NCBI GenBank assembly: GCA_043746815.1
Contig: JAYTQG010000189.1
Location: forward strand, 1-19,277
From: JAYTQG01 sp043746815
GTDB lineage: Bacteria; Actinomycetota; Thermoleophilia; Miltoncostaeales; Miltoncostaeaceae
Direction: 5' to 3'
DNA length: 19,277 bases
A program made the position numbers and the translations under genes. The number at the start of each line of letters is the position of its first letter. The stretch's first letter is position 1. Of this stretch, positions 7,583 to 12,989 are shown piece by piece. The notes under the pieces are model-generated. The model made no database searches and was not told the DNA's origin. It saw only the letters and a list, made by a program, of their open reading frames with translations.

Positions 7583-8107
7583 ATGGCCACCCAGGTGCTT
7601 GTCCTGAATGCCACCTACGAGCCCATCAACGTGTGCTCGCTTCACCGCGCCGTAAATCTGGTCCTGAAAGAAAAGGCTGAGGTCCTGGAAGAGTCCGCCA
7701 AGCGTTTGCGGAGTTGTCACGCCAGCCACGCGCGGCCACACGTCATCCGGTTGAACTATGTCGTCCGGGTTCCCCGATTTGAGAGCCGAAAGATCACCCG
7801 TCGGGCGCTCTTCGCCCGTGATGGCTTCGCGTGCGTCTACTGCGGCGCGACCGGCAGGTTGACAATCGATCACGTCGTCCCGCGCAGTCGCGGTGGCGGT
7901 TCCAGTTGGGAAAACGTCGTCACGTCGTGTGCCCCATGTAACTCACGTAAGGGCAATCGCCTGCCCGCCGAGGCGCAAATGTTTCCGGGCCGAGCCCCAC
8001 GACCACCGGCACCGAACGTCTTTATCGCCGTGGCGGCTCCCAAGCGGCCCGAGAGCTGGGAGCGATACCTCAGCCCCGCCCGACCGGCCGAGGCCGGGGT
8101 ATCCTGA
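7583..8107 (+). CDS. HNH endonuclease family protein
   Basis: A 174-residue HNH protein of the type widespread as a single chromosomal copy in actinobacteria. It begins MATQVLVLNATYEPINVCSL, the conserved N-terminus of this subgroup. The HNH module spans about 74-125: FACVYCG (C84, C87), LTIDHVVPRSRGG (D96, H97), WENVVTSCAPCN (N111, C116, C119, N120), then SRKGNR. Two CxxC pairs bind structural zinc, and H97 with N111/N120 belong to the metal/catalytic site. The cellular substrate is unknown. The frame is open upstream, but ATG 7583 is chosen because the conserved N-terminus starts there and a -10-like box is immediately upstream. The last codons overlap the -10-like box of tRNA-Arg. Confidence 0.93.
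   Translation: MATQVLVLNATYEPINVCSLHRAVNLVLKEKAEVLEESAKRLRSCHASHARPHVIRLNYVVRVPRFESRKITRRALFARDGFACVYCGATGRLTIDHVVPRSRGGGSSWENVVTSCAPCNSRKGNRLPAEAQMFPGRAPRPPAPNVFIAVAAPKRPESWERYLSPARPAEAGVS
8100..8105 (+). promoter_or_regulatory. Putative -10 box for tRNA-Arg
   Basis: TATCCT ends 12 bases before the tRNA-Arg 5' end and overlaps the stop region of the HNH gene. The same hexamer is found at purD and at 8884. No clear -35 is visible. Confidence 0.4.
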
Positions 8108-8117
8108 GGCGCACTGC

Positions 8118-8190
8118 GCCCTCGTAGCTCAGTGGATAGAGCACAGGTTTCCTAAACCTGGTGTCGCATGTTCGATTCATGCCGAGGGCA
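8118..8190 (+). tRNA. tRNA-Arg (anticodon CCT)
   Basis: A 73-base class I tRNA. The acceptor 8118-8124 (gccctcg) pairs fully with 8183-8189, with discriminator A at 8190 and no encoded CCA. The anticodon stem-loop caggt-TTCCTAA-acctg gives CCT (reads AGG). The T-arm is gcatg-TTCGATT-catgc. It converges with the small minus-strand gene ending at 8219. Confidence 0.96.
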
Positions 8191-8218
8191 TTCACCGACA
8201 CGGGCCAACCTCCAGAGG

Positions 8219-8629
8219 TCAGTCTCCTTCGGCCTCGCCGATCCTTGCGAGGACCCGACGGGCCCGCAGTTCCCGTTCTTCGATCGCGACACGCTGGCCG
8301 CCGTCCTCGATTTCCACCTGCAGCCACTGCCAAGCCAGGCGGACTTCGTCGGCGGCGAATTCCACGAGCGCTTCCGTGAGATCCGGTCCGAGCGAGCCTC
8401 CTGGAGCGACCAGGGGATTTTCAACCGGCCCCAGCGCTTCGAGTAAGCGGGCAGCTCGGTCGAACGCTGCAAACCATGAACCAGCGACACCCGAGGCCGT
8501 CCATTCATCGGCAAGCGAGCAGATCACATCCCGGACGATGAGCCGTGCGTCCAGTAGATCCCGGCCCGCCAGTCGGAGGGCACCAGGAAGCGGCTGACCG
8601 ATGCCGTGACTGTCGTGATCATTCGTCAT
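8219..8629 (-). CDS. Hypothetical helical protein
   Basis: A 136-residue predicted protein I do not recognise. It is rich in Ala, Leu, Glu and Arg and looks all-helical, with no TM helix or signal peptide. Visible segments include ADEWTASGVAGSWFAAFDRA (about 41-60), then LTEALVEFAADEVRLAWQWL and a charged helix IEERELRARRVLARIGEAEG at the C-terminus. The ATG at 8629 is the first in frame; no ribosome binding site or close -10 box is apparent. It is read in the same direction as tRNA-Sec and lies downstream of it, separated by about 106 bases that contain two hairpins. It may be co-transcribed with the tRNA or have its own promoter. A coding role rests on frame length and plausible amino-acid composition only. 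Confidence 0.6.
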   Translation of the reverse strand: MTNDHDSHGIGQPLPGALRLAGRDLLDARLIVRDVICSLADEWTASGVAGSWFAAFDRAARLLEALGPVENPLVAPGGSLGPDLTEALVEFAADEVRLAWQWLQVEIEDGGQRVAIEERELRARRVLARIGEAEGD

Positions 8630-8661
8630 GGGCGGGTTCGTTCGCCCACGGCAGACACCAT

Positions 8662-8708
8662 TCCTGCCGCCGTTGCAAACATGTTGCTCTCTCGCAACGT
8701 CGGCAGGA
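8662..8708. terminator. Long hairpin downstream of tRNA-Sec
   Basis: Bases 8662-8669 pair with 8701-8708 (8 bp) and 8671-8676 pair with 8694-8699 (6 bp), with one opposed mismatch (8670/8700) and a 17-base loop. It lies 27 bases past the tRNA-Sec 3' end on the minus strand. There is no T-run on either strand, so it would be a U-less terminator, a processing structure or an operator; the role is not settled. Confidence 0.5.
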
Positions 8709-8713
8709 TCTCT

Positions 8714-8726
8714 CGTCTCTGAGACG
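8714..8726. repeat. Short perfect hairpin next to tRNA-Sec
   Basis: CGTCTC at 8714-8719 and GAGACG at 8721-8726 form a perfect inverted repeat around one base. It ends nine bases from the tRNA-Sec 3' end and sits just before the longer hairpin, so the tRNA transcript would carry two successive stems. Confidence 0.5.
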
Positions 8727-8735
8727 GGCGATCAA

Positions 8736-8828
8736 CGGAGCGGCGTAGGAATCGAACCTACCGGGCGGGGGTGAACCCCTCCCCGCTCGTTTTGAAGACG
8801 AGTTGGGCCACCAGGCCCCGGCCACTCC
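8736..8828 (-). tRNA. selC: tRNA-Sec (anticodon TCA)
   Basis: A 93-base tRNA with selenocysteine-specific features. The acceptor has eight pairs (8828-8821 with 8744-8737, one wobble) and discriminator G (8736). The anticodon stem-loop is CTCGT-CTTCAAA-ACGAG with anticodon TCA, which reads UGA. The D stem is extended, and there is a very long G/C-rich variable arm. The T-arm is GTAGG-TTCGATT-CCTAC. CCA is not encoded. Presence of this gene implies that the genome also encodes SelA, SelB and SelD and at least one selenoprotein; none of those is in this window. Confidence 0.95.
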
Positions 8829-8883
8829 ACGGCGCAGTGCGCGCGGTAGACGCTACAGAGCTGCACCGCCCCGAACGCGGGTG

Positions 8884-8889
8884 TATCCT
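8884..8889 (+). promoter_or_regulatory. Putative -10 box ahead of the tandem HTH genes
   Basis: TATCCT, identical to the boxes at purD and tRNA-Arg, lies 131 bases before the first HTH gene start in the gap between the divergent tRNA-Sec and that gene. No -35 is evident. It would give a leader of roughly 125 bases. Confidence 0.25.
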
Positions 8890-9020
8890 TGAACGACTCC
8901 TCCTGCCACGGATGGTCGGTAAAAACTTCGCAGCGTTTTGTGATCCCCCGATCGCTGCGGCCGCACGTTTTGCGAGGCAGTTCGTATGACCGTTTCGGTC
9001 CTATCCGCAGACGAAAGCCA

Positions 9021-9689
9021 ATGAGCAGCGTCACGACAGATCCCGACCCCGTTCTTTCGGTGTCCGCCGCCGCCCGGCTCATTGGTGTGAGTGCATCGTC
9101 CCTTCGCGCATGGGCGGCCGAAGGAAAGGTGCCCCATGAGCGCACGACCGGAGGTCATCGACGCTTTCGACGGAGCGATCTGGATTCGTGGCTCACGGCA
9201 CGTGGTGCCCGCCTACCGGGCATCCAACCCCGCGCGACCGAACTCCTTGCCGCGCGCGCAGAGCCGCTCCCTGCGATCGCCGCAGCGATCGCCGACGCGC
9301 TCGATGACGTGGTCGACGCAGCCGAATCGGCGGCGGCCCCTGGGATACGTCATTCACGTCGACGTGCCCGACGGCGCGGTCGCCTGGAGTCGCAAGTGCG
9401 AGCACTGATCTATGCCGTCGAAAGCGGTGATCTTGGCGGGTATCTGCGCGAGGCGGAATGGAACGGCTTTCGCCAGGGGGCAAGCGGCGCGAGCGATGAC
9501 GGACCGCTCGTCGACGCTGTCGCACTTCGGTGGGCGGTGGGGGCAGTCGTCGGACCGGGACTCGCAGGACAACCACCTCGCGACGTTCGTGCCCTTCATC
9601 GTTCGCTGGATCGTCTGGTTGTGCGCGTCGTATCGGGGCTTGCGGATGGGCTGCGCGCCCGGAATGAGGCGACACATGTCGAGCATTGA
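9021..9689 (+). CDS. BldC/MerR-like HTH regulator with helical C-terminal domain (copy 1)
   Basis: A 222-residue protein. Residues 12-60 form a winged HTH of the MerR/excisionase (BldC-like) type: SVSAAARLIGVSASSLRAW, then RTTGGHRRFRRSDLDSWL. The GGHRR(F/Y) wing is the hallmark of this group. Residues about 75-115 are Ala/Arg-rich. Residues about 125-215 are helical, with YAVESGDLGGYLREAEWNGF followed by helices ending in VVSGLADGLRA. This part resembles the second copy downstream and, loosely, RsbRD_N-type sensor domains. ATG 9021, with GAAAG just upstream, is preferred over in-frame TTG 8889 because the intervening residues look non-coding. It overlaps the next gene by 14 bases, so the two are co-transcribed. 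It is probably a transcription factor; the ligand and targets are unknown. Confidence 0.82.
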   Translation: MSSVTTDPDPVLSVSAAARLIGVSASSLRAWAAEGKVPHERTTGGHRRFRRSDLDSWLTARGARLPGIQPRATELLAARAEPLPAIAAAIADALDDVVDAAESAAAPGIRHSRRRARRRGRLESQVRALIYAVESGDLGGYLREAEWNGFRQGASGASDDGPLVDAVALRWAVGAVVGPGLAGQPPRDVRALHRSLDRLVVRVVSGLADGLRARNEATHVEH

Positions 9690-10338
9690 CCCGCGCAATC
9701 CGGTGCGGACACGACGCAACGACGACCCATGGGTGTCGATCGCCGCAGCGGCCCGTGCCCTCGGGGTAAGTACCAGCACGCTGCGCGTCTGGGCCAGCGA
9801 GGGATCCGTTCCCCACGTCCGAACGGCTGGCGGGCACCGTCGCTTCAACCCGGAAGGCCTCCGAGAGTGGATGGCGGAGCGCCCGAGCGCCACGCCCCAG
9901 AGCACACGCAGGAGCAATCCGCGTCTGACCGCGTCGGCAGCCGCGGGAGCAAGCGTTCGTGCCTCGTCCGATGCCGTAATCGCCTCAATCGAGCGGTACT
10001 TGGACGGACAGTCCCTATCTGAGTACCGTCGACTCGCGGAGAACGAGCAACGGGGAACGATCCTGGCATGGCTCGATGTTCTCGCCGATGCGCTGGAAAG
10101 CGGTCGCCTCGCTGCAGCACTCGAGCAATCCGGTGCCTATGGACGTGCCCACGGGCTTGCGCGGTCGAGCGCGGAGCTGGCACTGACCGGCAGTCTCGCC
10201 CTCGAACGGGCCCTGGATGCCGCGCTCGAGGAGCGCAGTGTTCCGCTCTCGGAACGCCGGCTCGTGAGCGCGACACTCGGCACGCTCACGATTCGCGTCG
10301 CGACGAGTTGGGCACAGGCATCCTACCCCGAGCCGTGA
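9676..10338 (+). CDS. BldC/MerR-like HTH regulator with helical C-terminal domain (copy 2)
   Basis: A 220-residue paralogue of the gene just upstream. The HTH lies at about 19-68: SIAAAARALGVSTSTLRVWA, then RTAGGHRRFNPEGLREWM. Recognition-helix and wing residues are nearly the same as in copy 1. Residues about 100-215 are helical and keep the pattern ADALESGRLAAALEQSGAYG followed by RAHGLARSSAELALTGSLAL. This is the kind of helical bundle seen in RsbRD_N/PucR-like sensor regions (inference). The start at ATG 9676 has GAGG six bases upstream and lies inside the end of copy 1, which implies translational coupling. Its 3' end overlaps the convergent phosphatase gene by 16 bases. The pair could form a heterodimer on DNA. 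Confidence 0.82.
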   Translation: MSSIDPRNPVRTRRNDDPWVSIAAAARALGVSTSTLRVWASEGSVPHVRTAGGHRRFNPEGLREWMAERPSATPQSTRRSNPRLTASAAAGASVRASSDAVIASIERYLDGQSLSEYRRLAENEQRGTILAWLDVLADALESGRLAAALEQSGAYGRAHGLARSSAELALTGSLALERALDAALEERSVPLSERRLVSATLGTLTIRVATSWAQASYPEP

Positions 10339-11192
10339 TCGTGGACGGACTCGACGATGCGCTCGATCACGTGACCGTCCGCCTGCACCGCGGTAACGGC
10401 GATGGCGGTCTCTGAGGCGCGAACTTCCAAGAAGTGGTTCACGGGAACGCAGCGTTCAAGCCCGCGCTGAGCACGAATACATGGGTAAACGGGTGCACCT
10501 CCGCCGCCGGTGGTGATGTAGCGAACACCGTCGACCCGCAGCCGCTCGTAGAGATGATTGTGGCCTTGCAGCACGAGATCGACGTGGAACTGCCGAAAGA
10601 GCGGCGCCCACTGCCGCTGGGCATCAACGTTCGGCGCGTGTGGGCCACCCGTATACAAGGGCTGATGAAGAGCAACAATCAGCGGCCCCGGAGGGGCCGC
10701 TGCGAGCACACGCGCGAGAAAGGAGCGCTGGCTTGCAGCGTTCGGCTGATTGGCGTCCAAGACCACAATCGTTGCCGGGCCGGAGCGGAAGCGATACCAG
10801 CGAGAGGTTCCGCCGAGTCTGGTGGCGGTGCCCGATCCAGCGAGGTCATGGTTTCCCCAGGCTGCCCGCCATGGGATCCTGGCCTGAATCAGGCAGCGTT
10901 CCGGGTCGTCAAAGTTGCCGGTGGTAGCGGCGCCATCAGGGCGATAGAAGTTGTCACCGGTGGTCAAAACAAATCGGTACGGGATCGAAGCGTTTCGCGC
11001 ACACATCCGAGAGGAAACATCGGCTTGAGCTGTCGATCCGTACCCCCAGTCCCCCTTTACGGCGAACCGGATGGAGCGCTCAGCGCTTGCCACGCCAGGA
11101 AAGACGGCAGCAAGCGACATCCAGCCGATGACGCTACGCAGTTCCAGCGTCCTCGCCGTCGATCTCCCGGCGCAGCGCTTCAGCCCGGGCAC
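10323..11192 (-). CDS. Secreted calcineurin-like / purple acid phosphatase-type phosphoesterase
   Basis: A dinuclear-metal phosphoesterase, probably exported. The metal ligand motifs appear in order: KGDWGYGS (GDxG), LTTGDNFY (the GDxxY motif of purple acid phosphatases), WGNHDL, VALHQPLYTGG and LQGHNHLYERL (GHxH). The mature part of about 250 residues matches the short ACP5-like class. A hydrophobic stretch VIGWMSLAAVF followed by ASA-E is a likely signal peptide with its cleavage site. The start is uncertain: GTG 11192 gives the signal a basic n-region, ATG 11120 leaves too short a signal, and the frame is open to 11216. The 5' end overlaps the upstream small gene by about 59 bases, and the 3' end overlaps the HTH gene by 16. 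The role would be phosphate release from phosphomonoesters outside the cell. Confidence 0.87.
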   Translation of the reverse strand: MPGLKRCAGRSTARTLELRSVIGWMSLAAVFPGVASAERSIRFAVKGDWGYGSTAQADVSSRMCARNASIPYRFVLTTGDNFYRPDGAATTGNFDDPERCLIQARIPWRAAWGNHDLAGSGTATRLGGTSRWYRFRSGPATIVVLDANQPNAASQRSFLARVLAAAPPGPLIVALHQPLYTGGPHAPNVDAQRQWAPLFRQFHVDLVLQGHNHLYERLRVDGVRYITTGGGGAPVYPCIRAQRGLERCVPVNHFLEVRASETAIAVTAVQADGHVIERIVESVHDHGSG

Positions 11193-11400
11193 GCAAACGG
11201 TCGCGCGCCTCATCAATTGCGGCTTGCGCTTCCGTCTCGCCGCCGACCGGCTCGACAGGGGCGGCTACCGCAACTGTTGCTGGCGGTAGGGAACTTGAAA
11301 CGACCTCGGTGTCAGGCGTTCGACGACGAAGGACTGCAGCGAGTGCGCCGACGGCGGCGGCGGTGACCACCGCGGTGAACTTGCGGGTGATGCTTCGCAC
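11134..11400 (-). CDS. Small membrane-anchored protein, unknown function
   Basis: An 88-residue protein starting at GTG 11400, chosen because GGGAGAG lies four bases upstream. It begins MRSITRKFTAVVTAAAVGAL, a basic n-region and a hydrophobic helix (about 8-24) that could be a signal anchor. A Pro/Val-rich spacer follows, then a charged helix with DEARDRLRARAEALRREIDG near the C-terminus, likely a coiled coil. I recognise no family. It lies upstream of, and overlaps, the phosphatase gene on the same strand, so co-expression is likely. It is divergent from rpsF. Confidence 0.65.
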   Translation of the reverse strand: MRSITRKFTAVVTAAAVGALAAVLRRRTPDTEVVSSSLPPATVAVAAPVEPVGGETEAQAAIDEARDRLRARAEALRREIDGEDAGTA

Positions 11401-11429
11401 GATTCTCTCCCTGGACGCGACTGCGATGG

Positions 11430-11435
11430 AGTCTA
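11430..11435 (-). promoter_or_regulatory. Putative -10 box for the small membrane protein and phosphatase
   Basis: Read on the minus strand the hexamer is TAGACT (TANNNT), about 29 bases before the GTG at 11400. This leaves room for a short leader that carries the GGGAGAG ribosome binding site. No -35 is clear. Confidence 0.35.
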
Positions 11436-11494
11436 CCCGCGGAGACTGTTTAAGGGTCGGCACACCCGTGAGTCACCCTCGGCACACTTGACGC

Positions 11495-11500
11495 TATAGT
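11495..11500 (+). promoter_or_regulatory. Putative -10 box of the rpsF operon
   Basis: TATAGT is close to the consensus -10. Transcription from about 11507 would give a leader of roughly 64 bases. That leader contains a 6-bp hairpin (11521-11526 with 11533-11538) and a G/C-rich repeat around 11540-11550 before the ribosome binding site. Such leaders can bind the S6:S18 complex in many bacteria, but I cannot confirm the motif here. Confidence 0.5.
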
Positions 11501-11559
11501 TTCCCGCTTGCCCGAACGCTCCGCGACGAAACTCGCGGCGGCCAGGGGCCCTTGATCCT

Positions 11560-11565
11560 AGGAGG
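11560..11565 (+). promoter_or_regulatory. Ribosome binding site that decides the rpsF start
   Basis: A perfect AGGAGG lies five bases before ATC 11571 but 23 bases before the first ATG (11589). An in-frame TAG at 11559-11561 rules out any earlier start. The spacing points to initiation at ATC. Confidence 0.75.
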
Positions 11566-11570
11566 CCGGC

Positions 11571-11972
11571 ATCACCGCGTACGAGCTCATGTTGATCCTC
11601 AACCCAGATCTTCCTGGCGAGCGCCACGAAGAAATGATCGAGCGGGTTCGTTCGATCATCACCGAGGCAGGCGGCACTGTCGACCACCTCAACGACTGGG
11701 GTCGAAGGAAGATTGCGTTCCCGATCGACCGTCAGGCAGATGGAACCTTCATCGTCATTACGTGCCACGCAGAGGCGGCAACACTTGATGAGGTCGAGCG
11801 TGTGGTCACGATCAGCAAGGACGTCGTCCTGCGTTCGACGCGGATCAAACTATCGCGTACCCAGACCGAGTTCGCGATGGCCAACGGTGCGCCAGCGCCA
11901 TTGGATGAGCGCCCCGAGCCCGACTCGCGCCCACGGGGCGGACCCCGCGGACCACGCCGACGCCCCCGCTGA
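11571..11972 (+). CDS. rpsF: 30S ribosomal protein S6 (apparent ATC start)
   Basis: S6 binds S18 and 16S rRNA in the platform of the small subunit. From ATC 11571 the product is 133 residues, beginning (M)TAYELMLILNPDLPG, which lines up with the usual S6 N-terminus (MRxYExxxIxxP). The strand GRRKIAFPI and the later STRIKLSRTQTEF are also typical. The C-terminal tail is basic and Gly/Pro/Arg-rich (RGGPRGPRRRPR). The first ATG, 11589, would remove the first beta strand residues (TAYEL) and is too far from the AGGAGG. The start is therefore annotated at ATC, a very rare initiation codon; a base error in the source remains possible. First gene of rpsF-ssb-rplI-dnaB-purA; ssb follows after 20 bases. 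Confidence 0.9.
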   Translation: MTAYELMLILNPDLPGERHEEMIERVRSIITEAGGTVDHLNDWGRRKIAFPIDRQADGTFIVITCHAEAATLDEVERVVTISKDVVLRSTRIKLSRTQTEFAMANGAPAPLDERPEPDSRPRGGPRGPRRRPR

Positions 11973-11992
11973 ACTGCCGGGAGGACTGAGCT

Positions 11993-12466
11993 ATGCCTGC
12001 TGACCTTAACCGAGTGACCCTTGTGGGTCGCCTCACCCGGGATCCGGAACTTCGCCGGACACCCTCAGGAGATCCCATTTGCTCAATTCGCCTCGCGGTG
12101 TCAAGCCGCGGTCGCGACGAGGGCGGGAACTGGACCGACAAGCCGAACTACTTCGATGTGACGGTCTTCGGACGGCAGGCGGAGACAGCGTCGACCTATC
12201 TTGCAAAAGGCCGACGCATTGGCGTCGATGGACGATTGACCTGGCGCGAATGGCAGGCGCAGGATGGCAACAAACGCCAGTCGGTTGAGGTGACGGCGAA
12301 CGACATTTTCTTCCTCGACTCACGTGAAGGCGGCGAGGGCGGGGCAAGCACCGGCGGTGGTGGGAGCTGGACGGCTCCGGCATCCTCCGGCAGCGACTTG
12401 CCGATTGATACGAGTGACATGCGGCCACCGGCCGCCCCTGCCGACGACGACGACATCCCCTTCTAG
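11993..12466 (+). CDS. ssb: Single-stranded DNA-binding protein
   Basis: A 157-residue bacterial SSB, which coats ssDNA as a tetramer and recruits replication and repair proteins. The OB fold spans about 4-110: LNRVTLVGRLTRDPELRRTP, then ICSIRLAVSSRG, NYFDVTVFGRQAE, YLAKGRRIGVDGRL and VEVTANDIFFLD. A Gly/Ser-rich linker (about 112-140) leads to the acidic tip DDDDIPF, the docking site for partners. GGAGG lies eight bases before the ATG. It sits between rpsF and rplI; the usual rpsR between ssb and rplI is missing. Confidence 0.97.
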   Translation: MPADLNRVTLVGRLTRDPELRRTPSGDPICSIRLAVSSRGRDEGGNWTDKPNYFDVTVFGRQAETASTYLAKGRRIGVDGRLTWREWQAQDGNKRQSVEVTANDIFFLDSREGGEGGASTGGGGSWTAPASSGSDLPIDTSDMRPPAAPADDDDIPF

Positions 12467-12487
12467 GGCGACAAGGACACGATCGCG

Positions 12488-12943
12488 ATGCAAGCAATCT
12501 TGATTAAGGATGTTCAGGGTCTGGGCACAGCCGGTTCCGTCGTGACGGTTGCGCGGGGGTACATGCGCAACTATCTCGGCCCGCGGAAACTGGCTGAGGC
12601 AGCAACGCCTGCGCGCATCGCTCAGGTGGCGGAACGCGAGGCGCAGCGGCGCAATTCTGAGGCGCGCGCCGAAGCAGGCGCATCCGAGACTCGTGATCTG
12701 CTGGAACGGACGATTCTGACGTTGAAAGCCAAGGCTGGCGCAGACGGAAAGCTCTTTGGCTCAATCACCTCGGGCGACATTTCTGACGCGATCTTCGAGG
12801 CGCGTGGGATTCGAATCGATCGTCGCGAGATCACGGTGGATCCGCCAATCCGCTCCACTGGCACGTACTCCGTACCAGTCCAGATCCGCCCGGGCGTTTC
12901 GGCAGAGGTGAAAACCCTCGTTAGCCCGATCCACGACGAATAG
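12488..12943 (+). CDS. rplI: 50S ribosomal protein L9
   Basis: A 151-residue L9 of normal length with its two-domain shape. The N-terminal rRNA-binding domain (1-50) contains ILIKDVQGLGTAGSVVTVAR and GYMRNYLGPRKLA. A long connecting helix spans about 42-78. The C-terminal domain (80-150) contains KLFGSITSGDISDAI and a final VPVQIRPGVSAEVKTLV. It begins 21 bases after ssb, with AAGGA upstream of the ATG. L9 binds domain V of 23S rRNA at the base of the L1 stalk. Confidence 0.97.
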   Translation: MQAILIKDVQGLGTAGSVVTVARGYMRNYLGPRKLAEAATPARIAQVAEREAQRRNSEARAEAGASETRDLLERTILTLKAKAGADGKLFGSITSGDISDAIFEARGIRIDRREITVDPPIRSTGTYSVPVQIRPGVSAEVKTLVSPIHDE

Positions 12944-12961
12944 CAACGTCCCCGTCGATTC

Positions 12962-12978
12962 CCGCGGTTCGACCGCGG
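12962..12978 (+). repeat. Perfect hairpin between rplI and dnaB
   Basis: CCGCGGT (12962-12968) and ACCGCGG (12972-12978) form a 7-bp all-matching stem with a TCG loop, ending 11 bases before the dnaB ATG. There is no T-run. It could be an attenuator, a processing site or a translation-control stem; no Shine-Dalgarno sequence is visible before dnaB. Confidence 0.6.
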
Positions 12979-12989
12979 ACGCTCGCGCA

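Noticed and set aside
8109..8842. The 12-mer GCGCACTGCGCC lies just upstream of tRNA-Arg (8109-8120) and, inverted, just upstream of tRNA-Sec (8831-8842)
   Set aside because: A 12-base inverted match in a 19-kb GC-rich window is expected several times by chance, and its distance from the two tRNA starts differs.
9021..9689. Excisionase-like HTH as a sign of an integrated phage or mobile element at tRNA-Sec
   Set aside because: No integrase, recombinase, attachment-site repeat or phage gene is present. The GGHRR wing fits chromosomal BldC-type regulators, and both copies are long and intact.
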